Shown here: piece after piece, positions 16,232 through 26,022 of the stretch | How positions within the stretch are numbered: the first letter of the stretch is position 1 | Layout: every line of letters begins with the position of its first letter | Source of the DNA: Flavobacteriales bacterium | Lineage (GTDB): Bacteria; Bacteroidota; Bacteroidia; CAIKAF01 | Assembly: GCA_025055575.1 (NCBI GenBank) | Contig: JANWWP010000017.1 | Span: forward strand, 1-64,000 | Reading direction: 5' to 3' | Length of the DNA stretch: 64,000 bases | Position numbers and translations under genes: made by a program | The notes under the pieces: generated by a model | Database searches by the model: none | What the model saw: only the letters and a program-made list of their open reading frames with translations | What the model was told of the DNA's origin: nothing

Positions 16232-18949
16232 GTGCGCTGTTTTGTCTTTTGTCTTTTCATTCAGGTCTTTTTGGGTGGAGGATCCCTAAAAAGTCAGACC
16301 TTTTTCTACCGCACGGCCGCCAGCGGCCGGTGGAATGTCACTTCCACATGGGAACGGGCTACCAGTATGTCGGGCCCCTGGAGTGCCGCCACAGCCACCC
16401 CCACCAATGCCAATTCCGATACCATCATCATCCGCAGCGGGCATATTGTGCGCAATACTGCGGCCGTCACAGTGGATCAGGTGTACATCGAATCGGGCGG
16501 GACCCTGCGCCTCACGGCCGCGGCCATGACCTTTGCCAACGGCCCGGGCGCCGACATTCTTGTGGATGGCACTCTGATGGATTCCTCCAGCACCGCCGTG
16601 GTTTTCAACACCGGCGCCCGATGGCGTTTGGGCAGCAGCGGTACGTACATAAAAACTTCCGGTTCTTCGGCCGTGGTATGGCGGGATAATTATGACGGCG
16701 GCATCAGCACTATTCCATCCACGGCCCACTGGCGCATCCAAAAAACCGGAACCATGAATCCTTCGGTAGTCACTGTGGGGGGGATGCACTACCCCAATCT
16801 CTACATCGAAAATTTTACGACCACCATGTACACCCCGGCCGTAGCCGGATATTTCCAGGGAGCTACAGATTACCCAAGGATAAAAGGCAGTTTTGACCTG
16901 GGCGGTACTGGTTCCAATTTTGTAACATTCACGGTGGACGTGACCCATGCGACCCGCATCCCAGTGGAAGGTGATTTTATCGTCCGCAGCGGCAATATTT
17001 TGCGGCTGTGGGGCAACGGTTTCAACATTCGGGGCAACATCACGGTGGATGGCACTGTGCTTTACGACCACGATCATGGCCGCACCTTTGAGCTTTCCGG
17101 CGCTGCATCCCAAACAATTTCCGGTTCCGGCCCCTTCAAAATCTGGAACCTGCGCATCAATAAAGACGCAGCCTCCCACACTGTGACGCTGAACCGTCCC
17201 CTCACCGTGGACAACCGGGTGGAATTCGTGACCGGAAGAGTGGTCACATCCTCATCCAACCGTCTCATTTTCAACGTCTATGCCGGACACACCGGCGCTT
17301 CGGCCAGCAGCCACGTGGTGGGCCCTGTGCAGAAAGTGGGCAACGCCCCCTTTGAGTTCCCCGTGGGCAAGAGCGGTATCCTGCGCCCCATTGCCATCAC
17401 CGATTCCACAGCCTACGTGTGGTTCGAAGATTTTGGAACAGGTTGTTCCACAGGTACGGCAGCCCATGGCTTCACTTCCGCGAACGGCACCTGGACGGTC
17501 ACTTCCACAGGCACTAACGAAGCCAACGCTAACGTTTGGTATGTGAGCGCCGAGGAACAGATAGGCGCCGGCCGCTGCGGCGAGGCCTGCGGGGGCAGCA
17601 ACAACCGTACGCTGCATGTAGGGGCGGAGGCTTCCATGGGGGGCGACTTGGGCGCCAGCTATTTTGAGAGCAGCCCTACAATCTGTTCTTTTTTCGGTTG
17701 GTGTTCCATCACCAACCTCCGTGTCCAGTCGCCTGTAATCAATCTGACCGGTTACTCCAACATCACGCTCACCTTTGATTACATCGAGTTTGGAGAAGGC
17801 TCTAACGACAACGCCACTTTATGGTACTTCAACGGCACTTCCTGGTCCCTGCTCGAGGATCTTCCCAAAACCAACTGCTGCGGCGGGGTGTGCAACGGAT
17901 CGCTACAGGGTGGCTTTGTGCGCTACCATGTGGCCCTGCCCGCTTCTGCCAACAACAACCCCAATGTGCGCATTGGCTTCAATTGGACCAACAACGGCAA
18001 CGGAACGGGCACGGACCCATCCTTTGCTGTGGACAACATCCTGCTCACCGCCGATGCCTTCACCGCCGAATTTTTCCGCTCCAATCCCAAAGTGGACATC
18101 GGCACGCCTTTGGATGCCACATTGGACTCCGTCAACAGCTGCGAATACTGGATTCTGGACCGCGATTACGGCAATGCCTCCAAAACGGTGCGCCTCTCCT
18201 GGGGCAGCGGCTCCTGCCCCACCCCAGACCTCTCCACCCTGCGTGTGGCCCGGTGGAATGGCAGCCTCTGGGCTGACCATGGCAACGGCGGCACCACGGG
18301 TTCTCCCTCCGCCGGCACCCTCCTCACCGATGCCCCCGTCTCTTCCTTCAGTCCCTTCGGCATCGGGCATCTGGGCGGCCCCTTGCCCGTGGTGCTGGGC
18401 CCGGTGCACTTAGCCTGCCCCGAAAAGGGCCAGGCTCTGCTCTCCTGGATCACCTTTTCCGAATCCAACAGCCATTACTTCGAAGTGCAGATTTCCCAAG
18501 ACCTCACCCACTGGCAAAGCCAGGACCGAATCACGGCTTCCGGTTGGAGCCATGCCCCTCTGGAATATAGATCGGTATTTCCCATCCCGCCCGGCCAGTC
18601 CCTCTACGTCCGTATCAAACAAGTGGATCACGACGGGCGCTTCGAAATCTTTGGTCCCTGGAGTCTCACCTGCGATGCGCAGGAGGAATCAAGCGCCCCC
18701 AGCCTTTTCCCCAACCCCGGACAGGGACTTTTTTTCCTTAGCCTGTGGATTCCGGAGAACAGCCTGCCGCCCACGCTCCATATTTTCGACAGCCAGGGCC
18801 GCACCGTGCACAGCCTTCAAATACCCGCCGCTCACGGCCGGCAGATCGTCCCGATACAGACTCACCTACCCCCTGGATTATACTTGGTGCGCTTAGAAAG
18901 ATCTGGTCAGGAGCTGTTTTCCACACGCTGGATCAATCACCAGCCCTGA
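16232..18949 (+). CDS. Large secreted T9SS cargo protein
   Basis: 905 aa, GTG start followed by a hydrophobic signal peptide (FVFCLFIQVFLGGGS). Residues ~25-330 have the look of a parallel beta-helix/autotransporter-like surface domain: Gly, Ser and Thr rich, with repeated IxVDGTxxY-type turns. A middle region (~400-620) contains a Cys-rich lectin/MAM-like segment (EEQIGAGRCGEACGG; YFESSPTICSFFGWC). The C-terminus is a T9SS type-A sorting domain (LFPNPGQGLFFLSL...). No catalytic motif recognised. Probably a surface or adhesive protein. GC-rich coding sequence, in contrast to the other large T9SS gene just upstream. Confidence 0.82.
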   Translation: MRCFVFCLFIQVFLGGGSLKSQTFFYRTAASGRWNVTSTWERATSMSGPWSAATATPTNANSDTIIIRSGHIVRNTAAVTVDQVYIESGGTLRLTAAAMTFANGPGADILVDGTLMDSSSTAVVFNTGARWRLGSSGTYIKTSGSSAVVWRDNYDGGISTIPSTAHWRIQKTGTMNPSVVTVGGMHYPNLYIENFTTTMYTPAVAGYFQGATDYPRIKGSFDLGGTGSNFVTFTVDVTHATRIPVEGDFIVRSGNILRLWGNGFNIRGNITVDGTVLYDHDHGRTFELSGAASQTISGSGPFKIWNLRINKDAASHTVTLNRPLTVDNRVEFVTGRVVTSSSNRLIFNVYAGHTGASASSHVVGPVQKVGNAPFEFPVGKSGILRPIAITDSTAYVWFEDFGTGCSTGTAAHGFTSANGTWTVTSTGTNEANANVWYVSAEEQIGAGRCGEACGGSNNRTLHVGAEASMGGDLGASYFESSPTICSFFGWCSITNLRVQSPVINLTGYSNITLTFDYIEFGEGSNDNATLWYFNGTSWSLLEDLPKTNCCGGVCNGSLQGGFVRYHVALPASANNNPNVRIGFNWTNNGNGTGTDPSFAVDNILLTADAFTAEFFRSNPKVDIGTPLDATLDSVNSCEYWILDRDYGNASKTVRLSWGSGSCPTPDLSTLRVARWNGSLWADHGNGGTTGSPSAGTLLTDAPVSSFSPFGIGHLGGPLPVVLGPVHLACPEKGQALLSWITFSESNSHYFEVQISQDLTHWQSQDRITASGWSHAPLEYRSVFPIPPGQSLYVRIKQVDHDGRFEIFGPWSLTCDAQEESSAPSLFPNPGQGLFFLSLWIPENSLPPTLHIFDSQGRTVHSLQIPAAHGRQIVPIQTHLPPGLYLVRLERSGQELFSTRWINHQP

Positions 18950-19001
18950 CGAAGCCCATGAAGCCCTGACTTTTGACAAGTCAAGGGGATCCTAAATTTT
19001 T

Positions 19002-19190
19002 GGGCGTGCCCCCGGCGGGCCGGCAGCCGGAGGGCCGGCCTTTGCTCCGCTCGGCCAGCGCTTGCCGCCGGCCCGCCGGGGTCGGGCTGCTGCGGGCTCC
19101 GCTCCCGCTCCGGCAATCCCTTCGCCCGCTGCGCGGGCTCAGGGCAGTGCCGGCGCCTTCGGCGCCGCCCTCCGCATCCCTCACGCAGGG
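19002..19190. repeat. GC-rich, strongly folded intergenic element
   Basis: Begins GGGCGTGCCCCC and ends ATCCCTCACGCAGGG. CCCCGGCGGGCCGGC (19010-19024) is perfectly complementary to GCCGGCCCGCCGGGG (19067-19081), with an inner CGGAG/CTCCG pair. Two further hairpins follow: GCCCGC-TGC-GCGGGC and GGCGCC-TTC-GGCGCC. This layout resembles a family of interspersed intergenic elements I associate from memory with Bacteroidota genomes (conserved ends GGGCGTG... and ...ATCCCTCACGC). Copy number cannot be judged here. Overlapping track ORFs (18973-19482, 19062-19640) are composition artefacts. Confidence 0.6.
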
Positions 19191-19632
19191 CAGGCGCGGT
19201 GGCTCAGTAAGCGCCCCCGGCGCCGTACCGAAGCTCCGTCATGGCAAGGCCCGAGGGCTCCAAAGCCTTCCGTTTGGGAACAGCGTGCATACCCGGATCC
19301 AGGCAATTTTTTCGGGGCCCTATCACCCAGCCCTTGCCCTAAGATGCCCGCCCATGGATTCGCTCTCATCAGAGGCAAAATTCCAACAGAAAAAAGACCT
19401 GAAAAACCGGTCCTTCGTTACGGCTTCCTGCGCAAGCCCACTCCGGAACCGGAAAAGTGTCTTTGCCACACCAACGCTATGAACACTGAATCGAAGCCCC
19501 CATCCAGAAGGTCCGCGTCCCATGGCCTAGAAGAGGCGTCCCATATTAAACCAACAGCCCAGGCCCCCACCAGGGACGGAATCCCTTTAAAAAACAAAGC
19601 CAGGATATCCGGATGGGTCTTATTATTGCAGC
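19191..19632. other. Non-coding stretch before the SDR gene
   Basis: About 440 bp between the GC-rich element and the SDR start. I see no convincing ORF (those in the track lack family features and overlap each other), no tRNA cloverleaf and no clear promoter box. It may be decayed coding sequence or a repeat flank. Confidence 0.4.
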
Positions 19633-20445
19633 GTGAGTAGCCTGTTTTCTCTAGAGGGCCGCGTGGCAGTGGTCACGGGCGCTGCGGGCCTTTTGGGCCG
19701 GGCGCATTGCGAAGCGCTCCTGGAAGCCGGAGCCAGGGTGGTCGCCTGCGACAAATCCCTGGATTTGCTGAATTCGGCTTTTGCCGCTGAAAACAAGCCT
19801 GAAAAGCTGTTCTTTTGGTCATTCGACATCACCCAGGAAAACGAAGTAGCATCGGCCGCGCGCGCTGTGGAAGAAAGTATGGGCCGGGTGGACGTGCTTG
19901 TGAACAACGCCGCCCTGAACGAAAAATTTGAAGATCCTCTCTTGGGTCCTGACGAAAGCCGCTTTGAAAATTACGCCCCGGATAAGCTGCGCCAGGCTTT
20001 TGAAGTGAACGTGCTGGGCGCAGTGTTGTGCGCCCGCTTTTTTGGGCAGGTAATGCTCAAGCAGGGCCGGGGCAGCATCATCAACATGGGCAGCACCTAT
20101 GGCATGGTGGGTCCGGACCAAAATATCTACCGCCGGCCCGATGGAACCCAGGACTTTTTTAAATCACCGGCTTATCCCATCACCAAAGCCGCCCTGCTCA
20201 ACTTCACCCGTTATCTCGCCGCCTATTGGGGACCGCGTGGCATTCGGGTGAATACACTGACGCCCGGCGGCGTCGAGAACCGCCAGGAAGCCTACTTTAT
20301 CGAAAATTACGCTGCGCGCACCCTGCTGGGGCGCATGGCTCAACCCGGCGATTTAAAAGGAGCGCTGCTTTTTCTGGCCTCAGACGCCTCGGCCTACGTG
20401 ACGGGCGCCAATGTGGTCGTGGATGGGGGCTGGACAGCTATTTAA
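19633..20445 (+). CDS. SDR family oxidoreductase
   Basis: 270 aa, GTG start. [11 protein letters not shown] (16-26) is the cofactor loop, NNAA replaces the usual NNAG near residue 95, the catalytic Ser lies in [10 protein letters not shown], and YPITK supplies Tyr and Lys. The C-terminal DGGWTAI is typical of FabG-like SDRs. A 13-nt gap to a KdsC-like phosphatase indicates a two-gene operon. Similar SDR/phosphatase pairs occur in nonulosonic-acid or Kdo-type sugar clusters, so a role in surface-sugar metabolism is possible but unproven. Confidence 0.82.
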   Translation: MSSLFSLEGRVAVVTGAAGLLGRAHCEALLEAGARVVACDKSLDLLNSAFAAENKPEKLFFWSFDITQENEVASAARAVEESMGRVDVLVNNAALNEKFEDPLLGPDESRFENYAPDKLRQAFEVNVLGAVLCARFFGQVMLKQGRGSIINMGSTYGMVGPDQNIYRRPDGTQDFFKSPAYPITKAALLNFTRYLAAYWGPRGIRVNTLTPGGVENRQEAYFIENYAARTLLGRMAQPGDLKGALLFLASDASAYVTGANVVVDGGWTAI

Positions 20446-20458
20446 AAAATTTGCCCGC

Positions 20459-20965
20459 ATGTCCCAAAATCAAATATTCAGGAAACTCGAAAAAATACGC
20501 GCCCTGGCCACCGACGTGGACGGTGTGCTCACCAACGGCGCCGTGTATTACGGCCCGGAAGGGGAAAGATTGAAACGGTTTTACATCCGCGACGGTATGG
20601 GCTTTGAACGCCTGCGCAATGCCGGTTACAAAGTGGTGGTGATCACCGGGGAAAATTCCGAGTTGGTGCACAGGCGCATGGAAAAACTCTTGGTGGAACA
20701 CTATTTTCCAGGAGCCAAAGACAAATATTCTTTGCTCGTGAACTGGTGCCGGGAACAACGCTTGGATCCATCAGAACTAGCCTACCTGGGCGATGATGTG
20801 AACGACATCAGCGCCATGCAAATGTGCGGCTTCAAAGCTTGCCCTTCGGACGCTTTCCACCAGATCCGAACCCTGGTGGACTACGTGTGCCACAGGCCGG
20901 GCGGATTAGGGGCTTTCCGCGAAGTGGCAGAACTGATGCTGGCCCATGGGCCATTCCGGCTTTAA
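20459..20965 (+). CDS. HAD phosphatase, KdsC/YrbI-like
   Basis: 168 aa from ATG 20459; the track's longer start overlaps the SDR gene. [10 protein letters not shown] carries the DxD nucleophile/acid pair, VITGEN the Thr of motif II, and [12 protein letters not shown] motif IV. The cap-less size and the RDGMGFERL segment match 3-deoxy-D-manno-octulosonate 8-phosphate phosphatase and the phosphatase domain of acylneuraminate cytidylyltransferases. Likely dephosphorylates a Kdo-8-P or similar keto-sugar phosphate. Its stop codon overlaps the convergent dnaJ stop (TTAA at 20962-20965). Confidence 0.85.
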   Translation: MSQNQIFRKLEKIRALATDVDGVLTNGAVYYGPEGERLKRFYIRDGMGFERLRNAGYKVVVITGENSELVHRRMEKLLVEHYFPGAKDKYSLLVNWCREQRLDPSELAYLGDDVNDISAMQMCGFKACPSDAFHQIRTLVDYVCHRPGGLGAFREVAELMLAHGPFRL

Positions 20966-22098
20966 AAGCCAAAAATGCCTTTTCCTTTAGATGAATTTTT
21001 GTTACCGGCCGGTTTAAAATTTGGAGAATCGCGGAGCTTTTCAAGCATTTGGCGTTCCTCCCGCGAAAGGTTTTCAGGGGTGTACACTTGCACCACAATG
21101 CGCTGATCCCCGGTGCCTCGGCCGTTGAGGTCCGGAAACCCTTTGCCACGCAGTTTGAGAATTTTTCCGCTTTGGGTGCCGGCCGGAATTTTTATTTTGG
21201 CTTTGCCGGACAAGGTGGGCACCTCCACTTCTGCCCCCAAGGCAGCTTCAGGAAAGCTCAAAACGAGGTGGTACACCACATCGTTGCCATCCCTTTCGAA
21301 GACTTTGTTTTCTTCCTCTTCAATAAGCACCAGCAAATCGCCGGGAACACCCCCCCGAGCGCCCATATTGCCCCGGCCGCTGAGAGAGAGCTGCAAACCC
21401 GGATACACGCCGGGGGGAATGTTGAGCTCCACGATATCCTCTTTGCGGGCCACACCGTCGCCAAAGCATTTGGTGCATTTGTCACGGATCACCTGGCCGC
21501 TCCCGCCGCATTCGGGACAAGTGGTCACCGTCTGCATACGCCCCAAAAAAGTGTCGGTGATACGACTCACCTGTCCCTGACCCCGGCATGTTGGACAGGA
21601 ATCCGCACGGCCAGTGCGGCTGCCACTGCCGTGACAGGCATCGCAAGCCACCAGTCGATTGATCTTAATTTTCTTTGAAACGCCCTGGGCCATCTCCTGC
21701 ATAGTGAGACGCAATTTCACGCGGATGTCTGAACCTCGGTTTACGCGGCGTCCCCGAGAGGCAGAGCCAAAACCAAAGCCGCCAAAATCTCCGAAAATAT
21801 CACCAAACCGGCTGAAAATGTCTTCGATGTCCATGCCGCTGAACCCGCCCCCGGCACCATTGCCGGCCGGCCCCCCAAGGCCTTCATGGCCAAAGCGATC
21901 GTAGCGTGCCCTCTTTTCAGGATCGCTGAGCACCTCATACGCTTCCGCAGCCTCTTTAAATTTCTGTTCGGCCTCTTTATTTCCGGGATTCTTGTCCGGA
22001 TGATACTGAATCGCTTTCTTGCGGTAGGCTTTTTTTATTTCCTCCGCAGAAGCCGAACGAGGTACTTCCAAAATTTCGTAATAGTCTCTTTTGCTCAT
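20962..22098 (-). CDS. dnaJ: Chaperone DnaJ
   Basis: 378 aa, type I Hsp40. J domain with HPDKNPG (residues ~33-39), a Gly/Phe-rich linker ([11 protein letters not shown]), four zinc-binding CxxCxGxG-type repeats ([32 protein letters not shown]) and the C-terminal substrate-binding domains. It stimulates DnaK ATPase and delivers unfolded proteins. Lies 14 nt after grpE, forming a grpE-dnaJ operon; dnaK is not in the window. Confidence 0.97.
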   Translation of the reverse strand: MSKRDYYEILEVPRSASAEEIKKAYRKKAIQYHPDKNPGNKEAEQKFKEAAEAYEVLSDPEKRARYDRFGHEGLGGPAGNGAGGGFSGMDIEDIFSRFGDIFGDFGGFGFGSASRGRRVNRGSDIRVKLRLTMQEMAQGVSKKIKINRLVACDACHGSGSRTGRADSCPTCRGQGQVSRITDTFLGRMQTVTTCPECGGSGQVIRDKCTKCFGDGVARKEDIVELNIPPGVYPGLQLSLSGRGNMGARGGVPGDLLVLIEEEENKVFERDGNDVVYHLVLSFPEAALGAEVEVPTLSGKAKIKIPAGTQSGKILKLRGKGFPDLNGRGTGDQRIVVQVYTPENLSREERQMLEKLRDSPNFKPAGNKNSSKGKGIFGF

Positions 22099-22112
22099 CT
22101 CCCAGAATGATT

Positions 22113-22715
22113 TTATTCCCCAACCACCACTTTGGGAAAGCGAAGCACCCGATCATGCATCATAAAACCCCGCTCCACCGTGTCTAAGATGATACCTGAC
22201 TTATCCGGACCCGCCGGCACTCGGGCCACCGCTTCATGCTTCTCAGGGTCAAACAATTGTCCGCTGCAATCGGGGGTTGTGACGCCCAGTTTTTCTAAGG
22301 TGTCATGAAATTTTTTAAAAATCAGCTGAACACCTTCCTTCACGGATTCCACATCCTGAGTGCCTTCCATATTCTTCAGCGCCCGCTCAAAATCATCCAG
22401 AACAGGCAAAAAAGCCAAAATGACATCACGACCGGCCATTTTGGCAAATTCTGCTCTTTCTTTCATCCACCGTTTCTTAAAGTTGTCAAATTCCGCAAAA
22501 AGCCGCAGATATTTGTCCTTCCACTCTTCCAATTGTTCCTCCAAACCAGGCCCTGTGGCCGTAGGTTCCTTGGCTATAGAATCTTCTGCAACAGACTCAT
22601 TAGCCGTCATTTCCTGAAGGTCATGATGCGCCGCAGAGCTGTCCGCATCAGAGCTAGAGCCATGCTTTTCCGTGTTTTGATCTTGGATATTATTGAAGGA
22701 GGTGTTATCAGTCAT
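22113..22715 (-). CDS. grpE: Nucleotide exchange factor GrpE
   Basis: 200 aa. The acidic, low-complexity N-terminus (~1-60) leads into a coiled coil ([24 protein letters not shown]) and the beta-rich head with DDFERALKN and the ending [14 protein letters not shown], close to the family consensus. It exchanges ADP for ATP on DnaK. First gene of the grpE-dnaJ operon. A near -7 box (TCATTTTG, one base off) lies upstream, too weak to list separately. Confidence 0.95.
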   Translation of the reverse strand: MTDNTSFNNIQDQNTEKHGSSSDADSSAAHHDLQEMTANESVAEDSIAKEPTATGPGLEEQLEEWKDKYLRLFAEFDNFKKRWMKERAEFAKMAGRDVILAFLPVLDDFERALKNMEGTQDVESVKEGVQLIFKKFHDTLEKLGVTTPDCSGQLFDPEKHEAVARVPAGPDKSGIILDTVERGFMMHDRVLRFPKVVVGE

Positions 22716-22816
22716 AGGGAATTAACGCGAAATATTGAGCTGCAATAAATCCGCCAAAGACGGGGTTGCGTCAAAATGACAGAAGCCATTCCCAGTTACT
22801 CTTAATCCAATAATGA

Positions 22817-23695
22817 TTATCCTCCGCCGCGAAACAGTTCTTCCCAAAAAGTGCGGGTGGAAGCTGTAGGTCGCCCCAGCAGATGTTGAAGCGTTTGCGC
22901 GGGATCGGTATTGTCCCTGAAGAGAAGCTGAAACTGGTCGTAGCTGATAATTTCCGGAAACCAGACAGAAATGAAGTTTTTCGTAACAGGCTCCACCAGG
23001 GCCTTGGGAATTTCCACAGGAATGGTACGCCGACGGCGCACACGGTTGGCCATGGCCAGAAGATCTTTGAAGGAAAAAGCTTCCGGTCCGGCACAGGGAA
23101 TCACATTCTGGGAAAATGGATTCTCCATAAGCCGGATCACACTTTCTAAAATATCCTCCGGCATCACAGGCTGAATACGTGTGTTCAGAAAGCCTTTGGG
23201 AACGGGGGTAAGATTCAGCAACAATCGGCCCATCTGAAGCAACAGTTTGAACTTTTGTACCAACACATTTTCCGGAAGGCAGATAATAGAAGGTCTCAGG
23301 ATAAAAACATCCGGATGTTGGAGCAGCAGAGCGTCTCCGATGCCTTTGGATTTCAAAAAAGCAATCGGATTATACTCGTCCGCGCCGAGAACGGAAAAAT
23401 GAATTATTCTGGGTTGGCCAATCCGTTCTCTGTGCTGCAGAATATTTTTTACCAGTTGCACATGCACATCAAAAAAAGCAGAGGCTTTGGATTCACGCAG
23501 GATGCCGGCACAATTGATCAGAACGTCCACACGCCCCAGCAAATGCCAGTCATCCTTTTCGGGATCAAAGCACATGTAACCGGGCAAAGCCGGATGCCGG
23601 GATAAAGCCAACACCTCGTAGCGCCCGATGGCTCTGAGCCGGACGGTTAAATGCCGGCCCAGCATACCCGAAGCTCCAATGATAGCCACGCGCAT
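22817..23695 (-). CDS. NAD(P)-binding epimerase-like protein (complex I NDUFA9-like)
   Basis: 292 aa from ATG 23695; the track's 28-residue extension overlaps the region of the divergent gene. Starts MRVAIIGASGMLGRHL, a GxxGxxG Rossmann loop of the atypical/extended SDR type. DVLINCAGI and the CAGPEAFSFKDLLAMA stretch fit the NDUFA9-like/NmrA group. These proteins bind NAD(P)H; many are regulators or quinone-linked reductases rather than classical enzymes. No YxxxK site is clear. Substrate unknown. Confidence 0.72.
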   Translation of the reverse strand: MRVAIIGASGMLGRHLTVRLRAIGRYEVLALSRHPALPGYMCFDPEKDDWHLLGRVDVLINCAGILRESKASAFFDVHVQLVKNILQHRERIGQPRIIHFSVLGADEYNPIAFLKSKGIGDALLLQHPDVFILRPSIICLPENVLVQKFKLLLQMGRLLLNLTPVPKGFLNTRIQPVMPEDILESVIRLMENPFSQNVIPCAGPEAFSFKDLLAMANRVRRRRTIPVEIPKALVEPVTKNFISVWFPEIISYDQFQLLFRDNTDPAQTLQHLLGRPTASTRTFWEELFRGGG

Positions 23696-23748
23696 TGCCG
23701 CACGAAAGTATTTCAAAACGGGCGGGCTTTGACCGGGTTGAAACCAGG

Positions 23749-24951
23749 ATGAAAACCCTTCCAGAATTACTTTTATCAACGGACATGATCCTCCCTGCCA
23801 AAAAGCCTGGACTAACCTTGGCGAACCGATGGCGGATTTCGGATGGTGGGATAATTTTTTCAGGGGTTTTGTTTTTTCTGACCTTAGGCTGGATAAGCCC
23901 CCCCTCCGGATGGGAAAGCAGCACGCTCCAGAGCCTGGCCAGCGGCCCTGACGACTGGAATCGCTATGCCCGTCATGCCTTGGAAATTCATCGGAATGGC
24001 CTCCTCATGCCGGGAGCACCTTGTCCTTATGACGGGCCAGGCGGGTTTCTGTACGCATATTTTCTGGCGGCTTGTGCCGCCGGGGGCTGGAACAATTCAG
24101 GTGATTTTTACCTTCTGCAATCCGCTTTGCTGGGGCTGAGCTGGGGTTTGTGGACAAGCGCCAGCCGAATCTTTTTCCGCAGCCCTTGGCTTTGGGGCCT
24201 TTTCGCGGTCAGCTTGGCTGTGGTTTTCTTTTTGGACGTTTACAGACATTATGTGTTCCGCTTGCTCAGCGAAAATCTTTTTCTTCCACTTCAGGCCGTT
24301 TGGTTTTACAGCTGGATACAGGGGTCAAATGCTGCAGATCACGGGAAAATTGAGCGATATTTTTGGCCCAGTATCTCCTGTATTGCTGCCACTTGGATGG
24401 CGTTGGTTCGGCCGCAGCTGATTTTGTTCCCTTGGCTGTTTTTAGTTGGCTCTATTGGGTTTTACAGGTACCGGGGAGAAGTAAAAAAGTCAGTGTTTTG
24501 GAGTTTTGCCGTTTTTATCACCGCCACGGAGATGTTTTTGTGCTTTCGAAATTTTTGGGTATGTGGCGTTCCCTCCTGTCTGCCGGAGGAGGGCATGTCT
24601 TACGCTCTTTCGCAAGGCTGGAGGCAATCAGGAGGATTTTTCCAAAAACTGGCATTTATAATGGGATGGCTTCCAGCCCTAGCCCCTGAGTATCACATAC
24701 GTCCGCACTGGCTTTTGGCCTGGGCTGGGATCCTGGGTGGAGGAACTTGGAGTGGGTTGAAAAGAAGGGTTTCTCTGTCCCATTTCGGAATGGGGTTGCT
24801 TTTTATTCTCTACTACGGGGCCACATTATTCTGGGTGGAGCTTCCTTCTTATGGCTTTCGCTACATTTTACCCCTGATGCCTCTGCTTTGGATTTATCTT
24901 TTTATCGTGCTGCAGTCATGGGTGTGCCCATCACAGGTTACACACCGATAA
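23749..24951 (+). CDS. Polytopic membrane protein, possibly a GT-C glycosyltransferase
   Basis: 400 aa from ATG 23749 (TTG-led track extension removed; ATG 23785 is another option). About 9-10 hydrophobic segments. The first large loop has acidic and aromatic residues (GPDDWNRYARHA, PYDGPGGFLYAY), as seen in GT-C type membrane glycosyltransferases, where an Asp in the first loop is catalytic. No further signature is recognised. Lone plus-strand gene; its 3' end overlaps a convergent membrane-protein gene by 14 bp. Confidence 0.6.
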   Translation: MKTLPELLLSTDMILPAKKPGLTLANRWRISDGGIIFSGVLFFLTLGWISPPSGWESSTLQSLASGPDDWNRYARHALEIHRNGLLMPGAPCPYDGPGGFLYAYFLAACAAGGWNNSGDFYLLQSALLGLSWGLWTSASRIFFRSPWLWGLFAVSLAVVFFLDVYRHYVFRLLSENLFLPLQAVWFYSWIQGSNAADHGKIERYFWPSISCIAATWMALVRPQLILFPWLFLVGSIGFYRYRGEVKKSVFWSFAVFITATEMFLCFRNFWVCGVPSCLPEEGMSYALSQGWRQSGGFFQKLAFIMGWLPALAPEYHIRPHWLLAWAGILGGGTWSGLKRRVSLSHFGMGLLFILYYGATLFWVELPSYGFRYILPLMPLLWIYLFIVLQSWVCPSQVTHR

Positions 24952-25291
24952 TCCAGGCTAAAAAGCGGATAAGTTGAAGCAATAAGCTCAGAAAATAAAA
25001 GGAAAAAATAAAAACATTCTGGAGGCGGACCGGATATTCCGAAAGGCGGCCACGTATCTGGATCGCCAAATGTCCGATGGCCATGATGTGGAAGCCGATG
25101 GAAAATACCAACCACACCATTTCTCCGGACAAGGTCCAGGGCCAGGTGGCCATGGCCATCACTCTGTAGTGTCCGGTGGTCAAATATTTATAAGATTCGA
25201 GGCCGATTCCCGTGAGGATGTGCAGAATGAGATACAGATGTGCCAGGTAAAAGGTAGCAGGAAAGTTAACGGTTGTTTTCGGTTGGGTCAT
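24938..25291 (-). CDS. Small membrane protein of unknown function
   Basis: 117 aa from ATG 25291 (MTQPKTTVNF); the longer track start lies inside miaE. Four predicted membrane helices (AHLYLILHILTGIG, GEMVWLVFSIGFHIM, FIFSFYFLSLLLQLIRFLAW). His residues sit in helices 1 and 3 (HLYLILH; HIMAIGH), which might bind haem or metal, but no family was recognised. Ten nt downstream of miaE, so probably co-transcribed. Confidence 0.65.
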   Translation of the reverse strand: MTQPKTTVNFPATFYLAHLYLILHILTGIGLESYKYLTTGHYRVMAMATWPWTLSGEMVWLVFSIGFHIMAIGHLAIQIRGRLSEYPVRLQNVFIFSFYFLSLLLQLIRFLAWIIGV

Positions 25292-25301
25292 AGGCCAAAA
25301 G

Positions 25302-25883
25302 TCATCCGTGAACGGCCACGCCCTTGCTGTATTTTTCAATTATATCAGCTTCAAATTCCAGAAGTTCATTCCACCGTTCGTCGGTGGCAGTGCGGCCTGT
25401 GAGCCGGCGGGCCAATGTGATAAAAACCGTGTAATGACCGGCCTCGCTCTCCATCAATTCCCGGTAAAAATTTTTCAATTCCGGATCGGCCACATTTTCA
25501 GAAAGCACACGAAAGCGGTCGCAGCTGCGAGCCTCAATCATGGCGCCCACCAGGAGATGGTCCCGGAGCCGCACCGCAGCGTCCCCTCCTTTATGTCGCC
25601 AGGCCATCAACTCATTCACATATTGGTCTTTGCGTTGGGGACGAAGGGATAGACCGCGCCGGCGCATCATGGCAATCACCCGCGCGAAATGCTCCAGCTC
25701 TTCACGCGCCAGTTCCGTCATAGCATCCACCAATTCAGGACTGTCCGGGTAGTGGTTGATTAAAGACAGCGCGGTGGCGGCGGCTTTTTGCTCACACCAG
25801 GCATGGTCGCTCAAAATTTCTTCCGGATCGCGAACGGCTAAGGCAGCCCAGTAGGGGTCGGTGCGCAGCCTCAGGCGGAACAT
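25302..25883 (-). CDS. miaE: tRNA-(ms2io6A)-hydroxylase MiaE
   Basis: 193 aa from ATG 25883. A ferritin-like helix bundle with diiron ligands visible in HAWCEQKAA, ELAREELEHFARV (ExxH) and MESEAGHYTVF (ExxxH); VGAMIEARSCDRF is a family hallmark. It hydroxylates 2-methylthio-N6-isopentenyl-adenosine at position 37 of tRNAs, using O2. The track start (TTG 25904) is the last three bases of an exact -7 promoter box and cannot be a start if that promoter is used. Forms a two-gene operon with a small membrane protein. Confidence 0.9.
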   Translation of the reverse strand: MFRLRLRTDPYWAALAVRDPEEILSDHAWCEQKAAATALSLINHYPDSPELVDAMTELAREELEHFARVIAMMRRRGLSLRPQRKDQYVNELMAWRHKGGDAAVRLRDHLLVGAMIEARSCDRFRVLSENVADPELKNFYRELMESEAGHYTVFITLARRLTGRTATDERWNELLEFEADIIEKYSKGVAVHG

Positions 25884-25901
25884 AAATTGGAATTTTAAGG
25901 A

Positions 25902-25909
25902 CAAAATTA
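25902..25909 (-). promoter_or_regulatory. -7 promoter box of miaE
   Basis: TAATTTTG on the minus strand, exact TAnnTTTG, ending 18 nt before ATG 25883. Confidence 0.4.
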
Positions 25910-26022
25910 ACCGAAAGAACGCGGGGGAGGGCCGAAATCAAATATTTTTGAAGACTCTGGAACGCACTCCCACGTTTGAAAATCCCAAAAGATTTGCTGA
26001 AAATCTGGGGTCGAGAGACCAC

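Noticed and set aside
16286-17179. 297-aa minus-strand ORF
   Set aside because: Shadow of the 905-aa T9SS gene, which has a signal peptide and sorting domain.
18973-19640. Two overlapping ORFs of 169 and 192 aa
   Set aside because: They run over the GC-rich folded element in different frames, are Arg/Pro/Gly/Ala rich and lack any domain; composition artefact.
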